Position numbers and translations under genes: made by a program
Notes under the pieces: generated by a model
Told to the model about the DNA's origin: nothing
What the model saw: the letters and a program-made list of their open reading frames with translations, nothing else
Database searches by the model: none
Shown here: positions 1 through 9,491 of the stretch, piece by piece
Position numbering within the stretch: the stretch's first letter is position 1
Layout: each line of letters opens with the position of its first letter
NCBI RefSeq assembly: GCF_001636345.1
Contig: NZ_KV440945.1
Coordinates: 3,755,854-3,819,853, forward strand
Source: Cytobacillus gottheilii
GTDB lineage: Bacteria; Bacillota; Bacilli; Bacillales; Cytobacillaceae
DNA: 64,000 nucleotides
Direction of reading: 5' to 3'

Positions 1-5
1 TTCAT

Positions 6-1563
<1,558 letters not shown>

Positions 1564-1653
1564 GAGTTGATTAGCTCTTGTGTACATAATGTACATTGTT
1601 GATTCCGAAGAATCTTTTTTAAACGTTGACGTTTTATTGTTCGTTCAGTTTTC

Positions 1654-1662
1654 AAAGAGCAA
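1654..1662 (-). promoter_or_regulatory. BoxA-like antitermination site in rrn leader
   Basis: On the minus strand the leader reads TGCTCTTTGAAAACTG, which matches the BoxA element (TGCTCTTTA-type) of rrn leaders bound by NusB/S10. It lies between the promoters and 16S, the expected place. Confidence 0.6.
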
Positions 1663-1696
1663 TTTTTCTTAAGTGTCGCTCCGAGGCGACTTTCTT

Positions 1697-1725
1697 AATA
1701 TAACATGTTGAGTTTTTCATGTCAA
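1697..1725 (-). promoter_or_regulatory. rrn promoter P2
   Basis: Minus strand: -35 TTGACA (1720-1725), a 17-bp spacer and -10 TATATT (1697-1702), about 135 bp before 16S. This is a near-consensus sigma-A promoter. Confidence 0.85.
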
Positions 1726-1791
1726 CACTTTTTTAAAAAATATCCGTCAGCTACAAAAACGTTTTTTGTTCGTTTCTCAGCGACGGATATA

Positions 1792-1820
1792 AATATACCA
1801 AGTATTTTATTAAAGGTCAA
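1792..1820 (-). promoter_or_regulatory. rrn promoter P1
   Basis: Minus strand: -35 TTGACC (1815-1820), a 17-bp spacer and -10 TATATT (1792-1797). With P2 it forms the tandem promoter pair usual for Bacillus rrn operons. It sits just downstream of the ygxA stop codon. Confidence 0.75.
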
Positions 1821-1837
1821 TACTTTTTAAAACTTTT

Positions 1838-2713
1838 TTACGATAATTTTTTCCCGACTTTATAATAGCGATGGAGTATCCCTTTTCCTTTGGTCTCCAC
1901 ATTCACAACCTCAACATAATGCTTATCAATCAGATACTCTAGAAGCATCGTTAAATCTACTGCATATAAGCCGAGTTCTTCATGATTTAAGATCTCCTGC
2001 ACAGTCCAATGTTCTCTTTCACTTAAAATATCAATAAGATGGCTGATTCCATCCTTGGTTCTTGAATGAATCAGAAACTCACTTGCTAGAAACAATAGCT
2101 CAAGCCGTTTTTCTAAAGGCTCGTGGCTATTCACTAACTCTTCATATAACTTCATAATCTCTGGCTCGATTTGTTTGACCTGATTCCAAACCGTATTCTC
2201 CGGATGAAAGCCATGGTCTATTACAGCAAGTCTGGCCAAATGATGCAATGAATGAACAATATGATTGTATGCATCAAAATATTGTTTGTTCTCAAAAAAT
2301 GCTTTTCCGTCCATATACCGCTTAATAAGTTTGGCAAATTCAAGACCCATTTTCAACTTACGTCCGTGAAAAGGGAATTCCTGCAGTTCTTTCTTCGCCG
2401 TTTGCATATATTCATTACGATCAAACAGAATCTTTCCATTATAAATCCAATCAAACACCTTTTTATTAGTGCCAATCAGCAGCCATTCATTTAGCTGCTG
2501 CTCCGTAATGATATATAATGCAGCCTTCTTTTCCATATATGTATAATGTTTAATAAAAACCGGTTCATCCGCTTCCGTTACAATAATCAGCAGAACCGCA
2601 TCAAAGGTATCGGTTGTCGGCAGTGCTTTCTGCCTCTTCTCAACAAGCAAAACACCCTTTGTGTTTGCCTGGCTTGCCCGCTCCTGATAGATCGGGCGGA
2701 GAATATCTTCCAT
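1838..2713 (-). CDS. ygxA: YgxA, nucleotidyltransferase-like protein
   Basis: A 291-residue soluble protein, the length of B. subtilis YgxA, in the same place next to an rrn operon and ygzB-perR. The family has an N-terminal nucleotidyltransferase-like domain and a helical/HEPN-like middle, here about residues 115-215, followed by a winged-helix-like C-terminus. Its substrate is unknown. No clear catalytic GS...DxD motif is seen, so the transferase fold may be inactive. The start is set by GGAGG six bases before the ATG. A likely extended -10 (TGGTATAAT, minus strand, -10 hexamer at 2772-2777) lies upstream. The assignment rests on length, sequence style and synteny. Confidence 0.85.
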   Translation of the reverse strand: MEDILRPIYQERASQANTKGVLLVEKRQKALPTTDTFDAVLLIIVTEADEPVFIKHYTYMEKKAALYIITEQQLNEWLLIGTNKKVFDWIYNGKILFDRNEYMQTAKKELQEFPFHGRKLKMGLEFAKLIKRYMDGKAFFENKQYFDAYNHIVHSLHHLARLAVIDHGFHPENTVWNQVKQIEPEIMKLYEELVNSHEPLEKRLELLFLASEFLIHSRTKDGISHLIDILSEREHWTVQEILNHEELGLYAVDLTMLLEYLIDKHYVEVVNVETKGKGILHRYYKVGKKLS

Positions 2714-2771
2714 TACAATTCCTCCATTAATTAAAGTGAAACTTCAATCCATTTTTCAATCAATAATAGCC

Positions 2772-2777
2772 ATTATA
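2772..2777 (-). promoter_or_regulatory. extended -10 promoter of ygxA
   Basis: Minus strand TGGTATAAT, an extended -10 with no good -35, about 60 bp before the ygxA start codon. Confidence 0.45.
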
Positions 2778-2979
2778 CCAGACCATAACGAACAGTTACG
2801 ATCTCTTTTCCCTGCTAACAATTGAATTCAGACAGTTAGAGAGGGTCATTTATGTAATACTTTCGCCAAAATGAAGTTGAATTCCTTCATAAAACAGAGA
2901 CAATTTTCGACAGGAATAGGAATTGATATTTATAGCAGGCAGGCTTATATGCTATAGTTAACTTTTAGGAGGGTGTTGC

Positions 2980-3342
2980 ATGGCTAAATATTCAAGCAAA
3001 ATCAATAAAATTCGTACCTTTGCACTGAGTTTGATCTTTGTCGGTTTTATTGTTATGTATATCGGAATCTTCTTTAGAGAATCTCCTGTTCTCATGACCT
3101 TTTTTATGCTGCTTGGAACTATATTCATTGTTGCTAGTACAGGTGTTTATTTCTGGATCGGGTTATTATCCACGAAAGCTGTACAAGTTGTGTGTCCAAG
3201 CTGCGGTAAATATACAAAGGTACTTGGACGCGTCGATATGTGCATGTACTGCAAAGAGCCTTTAACATTAGACAAGACATTAGAAGGCAAAGAGTTTGAT
3301 GAAAAATACAATCGTAAATCACAGCAAAACTCGGCAAATTAA
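2980..3342 (+). CDS. ygzB: YgzB, UPF0295 membrane protein with zinc ribbon
   Basis: A 120-residue protein with two membrane helices (about residues 12-32 and 40-62) followed by a CPSC...CMYC pair that can bind a metal ion, as in the UPF0295/YgzB family. Function is unknown. It faces away from ygxA and converges on perR, the order seen in B. subtilis. The start is supported by TTTAGGAGGGTG upstream of the ATG at 2980. A hairpin terminator follows immediately after the stop codon. Confidence 0.88.
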   Translation: MAKYSSKINKIRTFALSLIFVGFIVMYIGIFFRESPVLMTFFMLLGTIFIVASTGVYFWIGLLSTKAVQVVCPSCGKYTKVLGRVDMCMYCKEPLTLDKTLEGKEFDEKYNRKSQQNSAN

Positions 3343-3357
3343 TGCCGAGTTTTTTGT
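3327..3357 (+). terminator. rho-independent terminator of ygzB
   Basis: The stem AACTCGGC/GCCGAGTT is followed by TTTTTT. The left arm overlaps the last ygzB codons. Confidence 0.85.
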
Positions 3358-3396
3358 TTGGCCATTTCGTTCCTATTCTGCAATGAATGACAAAAT

Positions 3397-3422
3397 AAAA
3401 AAGCCGCCTCAGATCAGGCAGC
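3397..3422 (-). terminator. terminator of perR
   Basis: On the minus strand GCTGCCT-gatctg-AGGCGGC is followed by TTTTTTATTTT, just after the perR stop. Confidence 0.75.
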
Positions 3423-3439
3423 CTAGTCAATGAATTAGA

Positions 3440-3886
3440 TTAATGCGCTTCTTTTGCAAGACACTCTGGACAAGTTCCATAGATTTCCATACGGTGATGG
3501 CTAACTTTAAAACCCGTTACATGGGAAGCAAGCTGCTCCACTTCATCTAATCCCGGGTAATGAAAATCAACAATTTTGCCGCATTGCTCACAGATTACGT
3601 GATAATGCTGTGTTGTAATGAAATCAAAACGGCTTGAAGAATCCCCGTAAGTTAGTTCTTTTACTAATCCAACCTCACGAAATACTCTCAAATTATTGTA
3701 AACTGTAGCCACACTCATATTCGGAAACTTTCCTTCTAGAGCTTTATAAATATCATCTGCTGTAGGGTGTGACATGGAGTTTATTAAATATTCAAGTATC
3801 GCATGACGCTGAGGAGTAATGCGGACTCCTGTATCTTTTAAAGTATCCAGAGCTTCTTTAAGTTGATCGTGCGTCACGTCATGCAC
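3440..3886 (-). CDS. perR: PerR, peroxide-sensing Fur-family repressor
   Basis: A 148-residue Fur-family metalloregulator that represses peroxide-stress genes and is inactivated by metal-catalysed histidine oxidation. The winged helix covers residues 1-85, with the recognition helix around [12 protein letters not shown]. The regulatory metal ligands of B. subtilis PerR are all present with an offset of three: H40, D88, H94, H96 and D107. The structural zinc is held by C99/C102 and C139/C142. The Asp at the D107 position favours PerR over Fur. In B. subtilis ygaF(bcp) is its neighbour, but here about 9 kb of foreign DNA separates them. A PerR box covers its own promoter region. Confidence 0.96.
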   Translation of the reverse strand: MHDVTHDQLKEALDTLKDTGVRITPQRHAILEYLINSMSHPTADDIYKALEGKFPNMSVATVYNNLRVFREVGLVKELTYGDSSSRFDFITTQHYHVICEQCGKIVDFHYPGLDEVEQLASHVTGFKVSHHRMEIYGTCPECLAKEAH

Positions 3887-3910
3887 CTCTTTCTAACATA
3901 GATTATTACT

Positions 3911-3925
3911 TTATAATGTTTATAA
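3911..3925 (-). promoter_or_regulatory. PerR box (autoregulatory operator)
   Basis: Minus strand TTATAAACATTATAA matches the PerR consensus TTATAATNATTATAA at 13 of the 14 specified bases. It lies just downstream of a promoter with -35 TTGACA (3952-3957) and a likely -10 TACACT 18 bp on, so a bound repressor would block initiation. Confidence 0.85.
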
Positions 3926-3928
3926 ATA

Positions 3929-4825
3929 GTGTACTCATTTTACAGTGACTTTGTCAACAATGACAATCATTCTTCATCTATATGCCTGTCCAACAATCAT
4001 GGTTCTTTAAATTGTAAGTGGCATGAGATAGGCTGTCATACCAATGGCTTTTTCTTCACTACAATCAGCGGTTTCGTTTTTGGAGCAATTGATAGCTTCA
4101 GCAAATTTCAGATTGATTCTGAAATTGTGATGGGAAATCCAGTTTATGAGGGATATATGCTTAACTTCAAGACATTGGCGTGGACGATTGCGGCCATCTT
4201 TATCTTGTGGCAGACCACGAAAATCATCATTTTATATAGTGGTAATGGCGAAGAGGGGATGAACTCCCTTCAAGACAAGTTAGTGGCTATTGTGACAGGG
4301 GGTATTCTACTAGGAATCTACTCACAGTTATTTGAATGGCTCTTGGAACTGACACATTTGTTGACGGAGATAATGTTGACGACTCCAGCCACACACTATG
4401 ACATTATGCAGGTGATGGCTGTGAACTCAGTAGGATACGGCTTGGTATTGATGATTGTAGTTTCAGCAATCTTGTTTGTATTCTTCCTATCTGTCTTATA
4501 TCGCACTGTTCTGTTCGTCATCTTGTATATTACAGGTGTCTTAGCGATTCCAACAATCGTGAATGACCAATACAATTTCTTTAATCTATGGTTGAAGACA
4601 GTTGTGAGTAACATTCTGACGTTGACACTGCAATTACTTTGTTTTGTATTAGGTATCAAAACCTTGGTGAGTCTAGAGTCGGGAAATATGGTATTCGGTG
4701 TAATTTTCTTCATCGTAGGTTTGTCTATACCGACACTACTTAATCAATTCGGAGCTTCAACTGGCACAACTCGTGCTGTAGGTTCATCTGTGAAATATGT
4801 GGCGAGATATGCAGCAAGAAGATAA
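3929..4825 (+). pseudogene. 5'-truncated TrbL/VirB6-like conjugation membrane protein
   Basis: The open frame runs 298 codons, but its first roughly 10-40 codons come from the perR promoter region and the junction. The genuine part begins near 4060, so the native start is lost. What remains is polytopic, with hydrophobic segments at about residues 83-103, 117-138, 170-191, 195-211, 227-245 and 254-273, and a basic tail (YVARYAARR). The pattern of helices with a long hydrophilic gap resembles the TrbL/VirB6 channel subunits of Gram-positive conjugative elements; this family call is inference. No usable start with a ribosome site is seen. The following lipoprotein gene begins six bases after the stop, suggesting a former operon. 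Confidence 0.5.
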
Positions 4826-4840
4826 AAGGAGATGGATAGC

Positions 4841-5578
4841 ATGAAGAAAGTTATTCTCGGACTATTGATAGTCATTCTGACGAGTTTACTGATAGCTTGT
4901 AATTCAAGCAATGGAGAGTCGAATCAAACAAATGAAAACAAGGAAGTTTTTACAGATGAAGATATCGTAAAAGCTGAAGAAATGACTGTATTTTTGGATG
5001 AAAAGATGAAGGAATTTGAAATCGAAGCTAATGCAGCGATTGAAAATGGAGAAATTGAAGTGGGTAACAATGAGGAATTCACTAAATCAGTCAATTCACT
5101 GGGTCAACAAGTAGTTATTCAACCTTTTCTAGAAAAGTATCCGAACAGTCTAATTGCAAAAGGGTCATCAGATATAGCAATCACATTTCAAGCATTGAGT
5201 ACGGAGCCGTGCGGCTTTGGAAATTGTACTTTCGATAAGATTGAGGTCTACGATGTTGATTACAATTTTGACGATACTGAACTATACAAATCAGAGGTTT
5301 TTGAACTTAGCCAATTAATTTTCAATGATATTGAAATGAACTCCAAAGACGAAGAACAGGAAGAGTCAGGCGCCATTAGTTTTGTGAAAACTAAAGAAAA
5401 TGAACTTACTTTTTCACACGTACCTTTCTTACACATTGAAAGCTTAGATATAAAGAAGATTGATGAAGAATACAACAAAATCCAATCTAATGTACCTGGA
5501 AGTGAAGTTGAGTTCGAACAAGAAGAGTTTCGAGATGAAGCCAAAGAAATTCTTGAACTCTATCCAGAACTTCAATAG
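4841..5578 (+). CDS. predicted lipoprotein of the accessory island
   Basis: A 245-residue protein with a clear lipoprotein signal: MKK, a hydrophobic stretch and lipobox LLIAC with the lipidated Cys near residue 20. The mature part is acidic, with EEQEESG-type runs and a CGFGNC pair that could form a disulfide. An ATG at 4832 is also in frame, but it touches the GGAG; the ATG at 4841, with normal spacing from AAAAGGAG, is the better start. I do not recognise the family. Its position between a TrbL-like remnant and an EssB-like gene suggests a cell-surface part of a transfer or secretion apparatus, which is inference. Confidence 0.75.
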   Translation: MKKVILGLLIVILTSLLIACNSSNGESNQTNENKEVFTDEDIVKAEEMTVFLDEKMKEFEIEANAAIENGEIEVGNNEEFTKSVNSLGQQVVIQPFLEKYPNSLIAKGSSDIAITFQALSTEPCGFGNCTFDKIEVYDVDYNFDDTELYKSEVFELSQLIFNDIEMNSKDEEQEESGAISFVKTKENELTFSHVPFLHIESLDIKKIDEEYNKIQSNVPGSEVEFEQEEFRDEAKEILELYPELQ

Positions 5579-5599
5579 TGATGAAGGTGGTGAAAAGAA

Positions 5600-6487
5600 A
5601 TGGTCATTCGAACAATTGCTAACCGTGTAGGAACTATCGAGATTAATCAAGATTCGGTATATTTTTTGCAGCCTCTGACGGCTTTTCAAACTGATGACAT
5701 GGGATTAATTGAGCAAACTTATGAAAAATCATATTCACGTATTAATGAGTCGACACCTTTAGTGCCGGTCAAAGAGGGCACTTTCCAAGCAGGGCAGATA
5801 CGTTATGAATACGATGTGACAGGATTAATGGCATTTACAGCACTCCGAACTTTTGAATTTGAAGAGAAACTTCCCTTTTATTTAGATCTAATCAATCTAG
5901 CAAAAGATCAACAAGTCAAAGTACTTTGGCAAAAAGAGAACTTCGTAGTAGATCGAGAGGCGAAACGATTATTTGGAATGGTCATCGAGAGTGACGTCAT
6001 GTCCATTGCTGATAGTAAGGATCCTGTATCGGCTGTGAAAGAATTGATTATCATCTCTTTGACCAAGATGAATGAGCTAATAGATAGACCAAAGAGGATG
6101 GATTTCTTAGAACCAAGTGAAGAAGTAATTCGATTTGCGGAAACGATTTTCTTGAAACTCAATTCACTTGATGAAATAGAAGGGTATATAAAAGAAAAGA
6201 TAGAACAGTTTGAGGAACAAAGAAGAGCGGAGAAACTAGAACAGGAAAGGCTATTGAACGAACGCAACGGTTTCGAGAAGTTTCGTGCGCATGTGAAAGA
6301 TAAAGTTCAGTTTCAGAATGCTAAACCATCAACCTCTAAAAAGAAGTTAAAAAAGACTAGTCAACAGGGCAACTCAAAACTATTTGTGGGAGTAGCCATC
6401 ATCTTACTTTTAGCAGTTGGATTAAATATTGCTTTGACACAAGCTACTGAAGAAAAAAAGAAGAGAATGCCTTCTATAATGAAGTGA
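5600..6487 (+). CDS. EssB/YukC-like membrane protein (truncated architecture)
   Basis: A 295-residue protein. Residues about 1-200 look like the pseudokinase-like cytoplasmic domain of the type VII secretion protein EssB/YukC: a block with FEFEEKLPFYLDLINLAK, then VLWQKENFVVDREAKRLFG. A charged coiled coil follows (about 195-255, rich in E, K, R and Q). One membrane helix (about 268-286) is followed by only about nine residues. Classical EssB has a long extracellular C-terminal domain that is absent here. The start has AAGGTGG upstream. The gene follows the lipoprotein by 21 bp. The family link is from pattern comparison by eye and is moderate. A 70-bp near-identical piece of this gene recurs at 9386-9455. 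Confidence 0.5.
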   Translation: MVIRTIANRVGTIEINQDSVYFLQPLTAFQTDDMGLIEQTYEKSYSRINESTPLVPVKEGTFQAGQIRYEYDVTGLMAFTALRTFEFEEKLPFYLDLINLAKDQQVKVLWQKENFVVDREAKRLFGMVIESDVMSIADSKDPVSAVKELIIISLTKMNELIDRPKRMDFLEPSEEVIRFAETIFLKLNSLDEIEGYIKEKIEQFEEQRRAEKLEQERLLNERNGFEKFRAHVKDKVQFQNAKPSTSKKKLKKTSQQGNSKLFVGVAIILLLAVGLNIALTQATEEKKKRMPSIMK

Positions 6488-6603
6488 GTAAAGAATATTT
6501 CGTGAGTACTCAATTTATGAATCAAGAACGGCGAATAATCGATTATAATTAGTTTACTTGATTTCGAGAGAATCTAAGACGGATAAAAGTGAGGGGGGAT
6601 GAT

Positions 6604-6855
6604 GTGCATACAAAACGGATAACAAATCATGGACGTATGGTGATTCCGAAGGAGATCTTAGATGTCTTTCAGCTAAAAGAAGGAGATCGTGTAGATATTA
6701 CACATGATGAAAGACGGATTATCATTGAGCCCCACCGCCAAAGATACGTGTGTGCTGTCACTGGAAAAGTAACGAATGAAGCGATTCGTATTGGTGAAGC
6801 TTGGATTAGTAAAGAAGGATTAACCGAGATAATAAAATATTTAAATTTATCATAA
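6604..6855 (+). CDS. AbrB/Abh-like transition-state regulator
   Basis: An 83-residue DNA-binding protein with the AbrB-type swapped-hairpin domain at the N-terminus (GRMVIPKEILDVFQLKEGD). Its C-terminal half resembles the AbrB/Abh multimerisation region (VCAVTGKVTN...ISKEGLTEII). The start is the GTG at 6604, five bases after GAGGGGGGAT; upstream in-frame codons would overlap that ribosome site. Genes of this type are common on mobile elements and in the core genome. Here it follows the EssB-like gene by 116 bp and probably regulates the element, which is inference. Confidence 0.8.
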   Translation: MHTKRITNHGRMVIPKEILDVFQLKEGDRVDITHDERRIIIEPHRQRYVCAVTGKVTNEAIRIGEAWISKEGLTEIIKYLNLS

Positions 6856-7105
6856 ATCAATTTTTTACTAAATATTTCAATTGAAATCTATCATTTTAAA
6901 ATCTTTCAAAATAGTATATTAAAAATTTCACAGTACCATTTTCTAAGATTACGCATGATTTTAAACTTTTTTTTGAATATTTGAAATAAAACCAGTAACC
7001 TTTAAAGATTACTGGTTTTGTAATTATATATTTCATTTAGATAAACTACCGATAATCCCTCATATGTTAACTAAAAATAAATATCGTAAAAATTACATTT
7101 ATTCC
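6856..7105. other. AT-rich intergenic region with one hairpin
   Basis: A gene-free stretch of very high AT content. The only structure is the dyad AAACCAGTAA...TTACTGGTTT at 6988-7019, a probable terminator (listed separately). No other motif is recognised. Confidence 0.5.
6988..7021 (+). terminator. probable terminator of the AbrB-like gene
   Basis: A perfect 10-bp stem, AAACCAGTAA/TTACTGGTTT, around a 12-base centre. The T tract is short, so confidence is moderate. Confidence 0.55.
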
Positions 7106-7136
7106 TTGAACCTTACGTAGGGTAATGTTTTATAGT
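7106..7136 (+). promoter_or_regulatory. MerR-type promoter with 19-bp spacer
   Basis: -35 TTGAAC (7106-7111), a 19-bp spacer and -10 TATAGT (7131-7136). The spacer contains the dyad CCTTAC-gtagg-GTAATG (7111-7127). An over-long 19-bp spacer with a centred dyad is the hallmark of promoters untwisted by MerR-family activators, and a MerR-family gene lies downstream in the same transcript. Confidence 0.8.
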
Positions 7137-7170
7137 GAAACTATTCTACTTTTACAAGGGGGGAATCATT

Positions 7171-8031
7171 GTGCAAAATGTTCTTGTAAAGACGTTAATT
7201 AAAGAAGAACAAATTCGTCTATATTTTATTGATAATACCCAGCTGCTTCGCGATATCTATGCCTTAAACCAGGAACTACCTAAACCGCTTAACCTGTTGT
7301 TAGGCAAAACGATATCAGCAATGAGCATACTCTCTGGTACGCTCAAAGGGAACCAGCGAATGAGCCTCCAGGTAACGTTGAGCAATCCTCGCCATAAGAT
7401 TTTTGCGGAAGCCGAAGCGAATGGAAATGTCAGAGGATACCTGAACGAGGAACTTTTGAGATTTTCTAATATAGAAGAAAAGTCGATGCAAGATTTGATT
7501 GGACCTTCTGGGATGATCCGTGTCATAAAGGGTTCTGAGATGAATCAATTCACCAGCATTACCGATATGCCAAATCAACATATCACGGATGATATCGCCA
7601 ACTATTTTGTGCAGAGTGATCAGACGCCGACCTATCTTTATTCCGACATTCAGTTGGATAATGGAGCTTCCCTTCTTTCCAGCCATGCACTATATGCACA
7701 ACTACTTCCCGGTGCACCATCACAACTGCTTTCAGAAGTGAAAATGATTGTAAAAGCCAATCCGGATATTTTCAGTAAACTAAACGCTGAAGAAGCGAGT
7801 GACAGCGAAGAAGCGTTAACCCAGTTCTTTGGGGATGCAAAAATTATCGGCCATAGCTCCAGTCAATTTTTCTGCGGGTGCAGTAAAGAAATGTTCTATG
7901 GCATGCTTTATTCATTGAGTGAAGAGGAAATCAAACGGAGCATTGAACGAAATAAAGACATCGAAACTTTTTGCCATATTTGCGGGAAAACCTACACGTT
8001 TGAGCAAAAGGAGATGCAGCAACTCTTCTAA
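7171..8031 (+). CDS. Hsp33-family (HslO-like) redox chaperone
   Basis: A 286-residue Hsp33-family protein. The N-terminal substrate-binding domain is followed by the redox switch with four zinc-ligating cysteines, CGC (about residues 235-237) and CHIC (about 267-270). In Hsp33, oxidation of these cysteines releases zinc and turns on holdase activity in the cytoplasm. The start is the GTG at 7171 with AAGGGGGGAA upstream. An in-frame ATG at 7135 is impossible because it lies in the -10 region of the promoter. It differs from typical hslO in context: it is paired with a MerR regulator inside an accessory island, so it is probably a second, transferred paralogue. Confidence 0.85.
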   Translation: MQNVLVKTLIKEEQIRLYFIDNTQLLRDIYALNQELPKPLNLLLGKTISAMSILSGTLKGNQRMSLQVTLSNPRHKIFAEAEANGNVRGYLNEELLRFSNIEEKSMQDLIGPSGMIRVIKGSEMNQFTSITDMPNQHITDDIANYFVQSDQTPTYLYSDIQLDNGASLLSSHALYAQLLPGAPSQLLSEVKMIVKANPDIFSKLNAEEASDSEEALTQFFGDAKIIGHSSSQFFCGCSKEMFYGMLYSLSEEEIKRSIERNKDIETFCHICGKTYTFEQKEMQQLF

Positions 8032-8090
8032 CTTCGAATTTCTCGTTTTTAGTTGGTGAATAGAAATGGTGTTGAATGGAGGCTAAGCGA

Positions 8091-8819
8091 ATGAAGGAAT
8101 ATTGGAAAGTCGGAGAAGTTGCAGAATTGACGGGTTTAACGATTCGAACTTTACGCTATTACGATCAAATCTGTTTATTTTCACCTTCTCAGTATACGGA
8201 GTCAGGACATCGGCTTTACACGAAAGCAGATTTGGTACGTCTTCAGCCAATTTTGTCCTTAAAGCAGATGGGAATATCGTTAGAAGAAATACAACTTCTG
8301 TTGTCTAATCCGGAGGAACAAACCGTTGCGGAGATTTTGCAAACCCAAATTTCTCGAGTCAAAAAAGAGATAGAGGTTCAGCAAAAACTAGTAGCGGAGT
8401 TGGAAAATGCGTTATCGGCTGTACACAGCAACCGGACCCTCTCGATTTCAGAACTTACTAAATTAATGGAGGCGCTGAAAATGAATAAGGAAAAATACTT
8501 TTCGAAGCAGCAATTGGATACCATGGAAAGCAGATATGAAAACGCCGACAAACAACTTTTAAAGCAAGCAGAGCAAGAATTTAACGGTCTTATCAAGGAA
8601 ATTCGTTTTGAAAAAGAAAAAGGTGCTTCTCCTTCCGATGAAAAAGTACAAGATTTAGCGAGAAAATGGAATGACATCGTGAATGCCTTTTCCGAAGACG
8701 ATAGGACTTTCCGCAAGCAAGCCGAACATTTCCACGCTGAAAACCCAGGGAACGAACTGCAGTATGAAATAGATGGCGAGCTATACCAATTTATCAATCA
8801 AGCATTGAATCATAAGTGA
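8091..8819 (+). CDS. MerR-family activator with TipAS-like domain
   Basis: A 242-residue regulator. Residues 1-70 are a MerR winged helix (WKVGEVAELTGLTIRTLRYYD), about 75-115 a dimerisation coiled coil, and 125-242 resemble the TipAS ligand-binding domain of TipA/Mta-type activators (YFSKQQLD...F, a long helical C-terminus). TipAS domains bind thiopeptides or other multidrug ligands; the ligand here is unknown. The start at 8091 has GGAGG eight bases upstream; the ATG at 8076 precedes that site and is rejected. It lies 59 bp after the Hsp33-like gene in the same direction, behind a promoter with a 19-bp spacer, so autoactivation of a two-gene operon is likely. Confidence 0.88.
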   Translation: MKEYWKVGEVAELTGLTIRTLRYYDQICLFSPSQYTESGHRLYTKADLVRLQPILSLKQMGISLEEIQLLLSNPEEQTVAEILQTQISRVKKEIEVQQKLVAELENALSAVHSNRTLSISELTKLMEALKMNKEKYFSKQQLDTMESRYENADKQLLKQAEQEFNGLIKEIRFEKEKGASPSDEKVQDLARKWNDIVNAFSEDDRTFRKQAEHFHAENPGNELQYEIDGELYQFINQALNHK

Positions 8820-8923
8820 TTTTATATATAAGGAAGAGGAAAGCTGATAAATTGGCTTCCCTCTTCCTTTCTTGTATTTGTTTTTAAAGAACTTCCGATA
8901 AGTCATGATATGTAAACTTAAGT

Positions 8924-9367
8924 TTATTCTACCTCTATCAAGAACGCATAATTTCCATCTCCCTGATTCCAGTCAGCAATTATATGATATGCATATATAC
9001 CACTTTCATTTGGTGCATTAATTTTTCCACTATTTATTTCGATGACTTTTGAATTATTTTCATCAAGCCATTGCTCTAATTTCAAGGTTTTGGGTTGATA
9101 ACCGATAGGGAATTCAATAGCGATTTTCTCGTTTTTTGATACCCTTGTTGGGGTATGTGATTCTGTCATGTCGATTGGAGTAGTATGAATGGTATCTACA
9201 CATTGCGCAAATAAAAATCCATCCCAACAATATGATCCTTGTGTTGTTGGTATTTGCGTCTCTGCTGCTGAAATTTTTGGAGTCGGCGGTTCTAAACGAA
9301 ATGGTTTAAATATAATTAACACTATGATTAGAATTCCAATAACTATAAACACCGAGCTTTTTTTCAT
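8924..9367 (-). CDS. membrane-anchored extracellular protein, unknown
   Basis: A 147-residue protein with an N-terminal signal anchor (SVFIVIGILIIVLIIF, about residues 5-20) and an extracellular part containing two cysteines in QGSYCWDGFLFAQCVD, likely a disulfide, then a beta-rich domain ending in GNYAFLIEVE. I do not recognise the family. An in-frame ATG three codons upstream touches the GGGGG of the ribosome site, so the ATG at 9367 is preferred. It converges on the merR gene. Its upstream DNA ends abruptly at 9385 against a copied piece of the EssB-like gene, so its native promoter may be missing. Confidence 0.6.
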   Translation of the reverse strand: MKKSSVFIVIGILIIVLIIFKPFRLEPPTPKISAAETQIPTTQGSYCWDGFLFAQCVDTIHTTPIDMTESHTPTRVSKNEKIAIEFPIGYQPKTLKLEQWLDENNSKVIEINSGKINAPNESGIYAYHIIADWNQGDGNYAFLIEVE

Positions 9368-9385
9368 ATCTCTCATCCCCCTTAC

Positions 9386-9455
9386 AATTTGAAGAGAAAC
9401 TTCCCTTCTATTTAGATCTGATCAATCTAGCAAAAAATCAACAAGTCAAAGTACT
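9386..9455 (+). pseudogene. 70-bp fragment of a second EssB-like gene
   Basis: 67 of 70 bases are identical to 5856-5925, inside the EssB-like gene (codons about 86-109). The match stops exactly at the left end of the IS21 element. It is a relic of a second copy or of a duplication, cut by the insertion sequence. Confidence 0.9.
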
Positions 9456-9491
9456 TGTGACCGTCAAGTAGAATGAAACAATTTTTGCTCG

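Noticed and set aside
7135..7170. Upstream ATG of the Hsp33-like gene
   Set aside because: It lies within the -10 element of the 19-bp-spacer promoter and so cannot be on the mRNA; the GTG at 7171 has a proper ribosome site.
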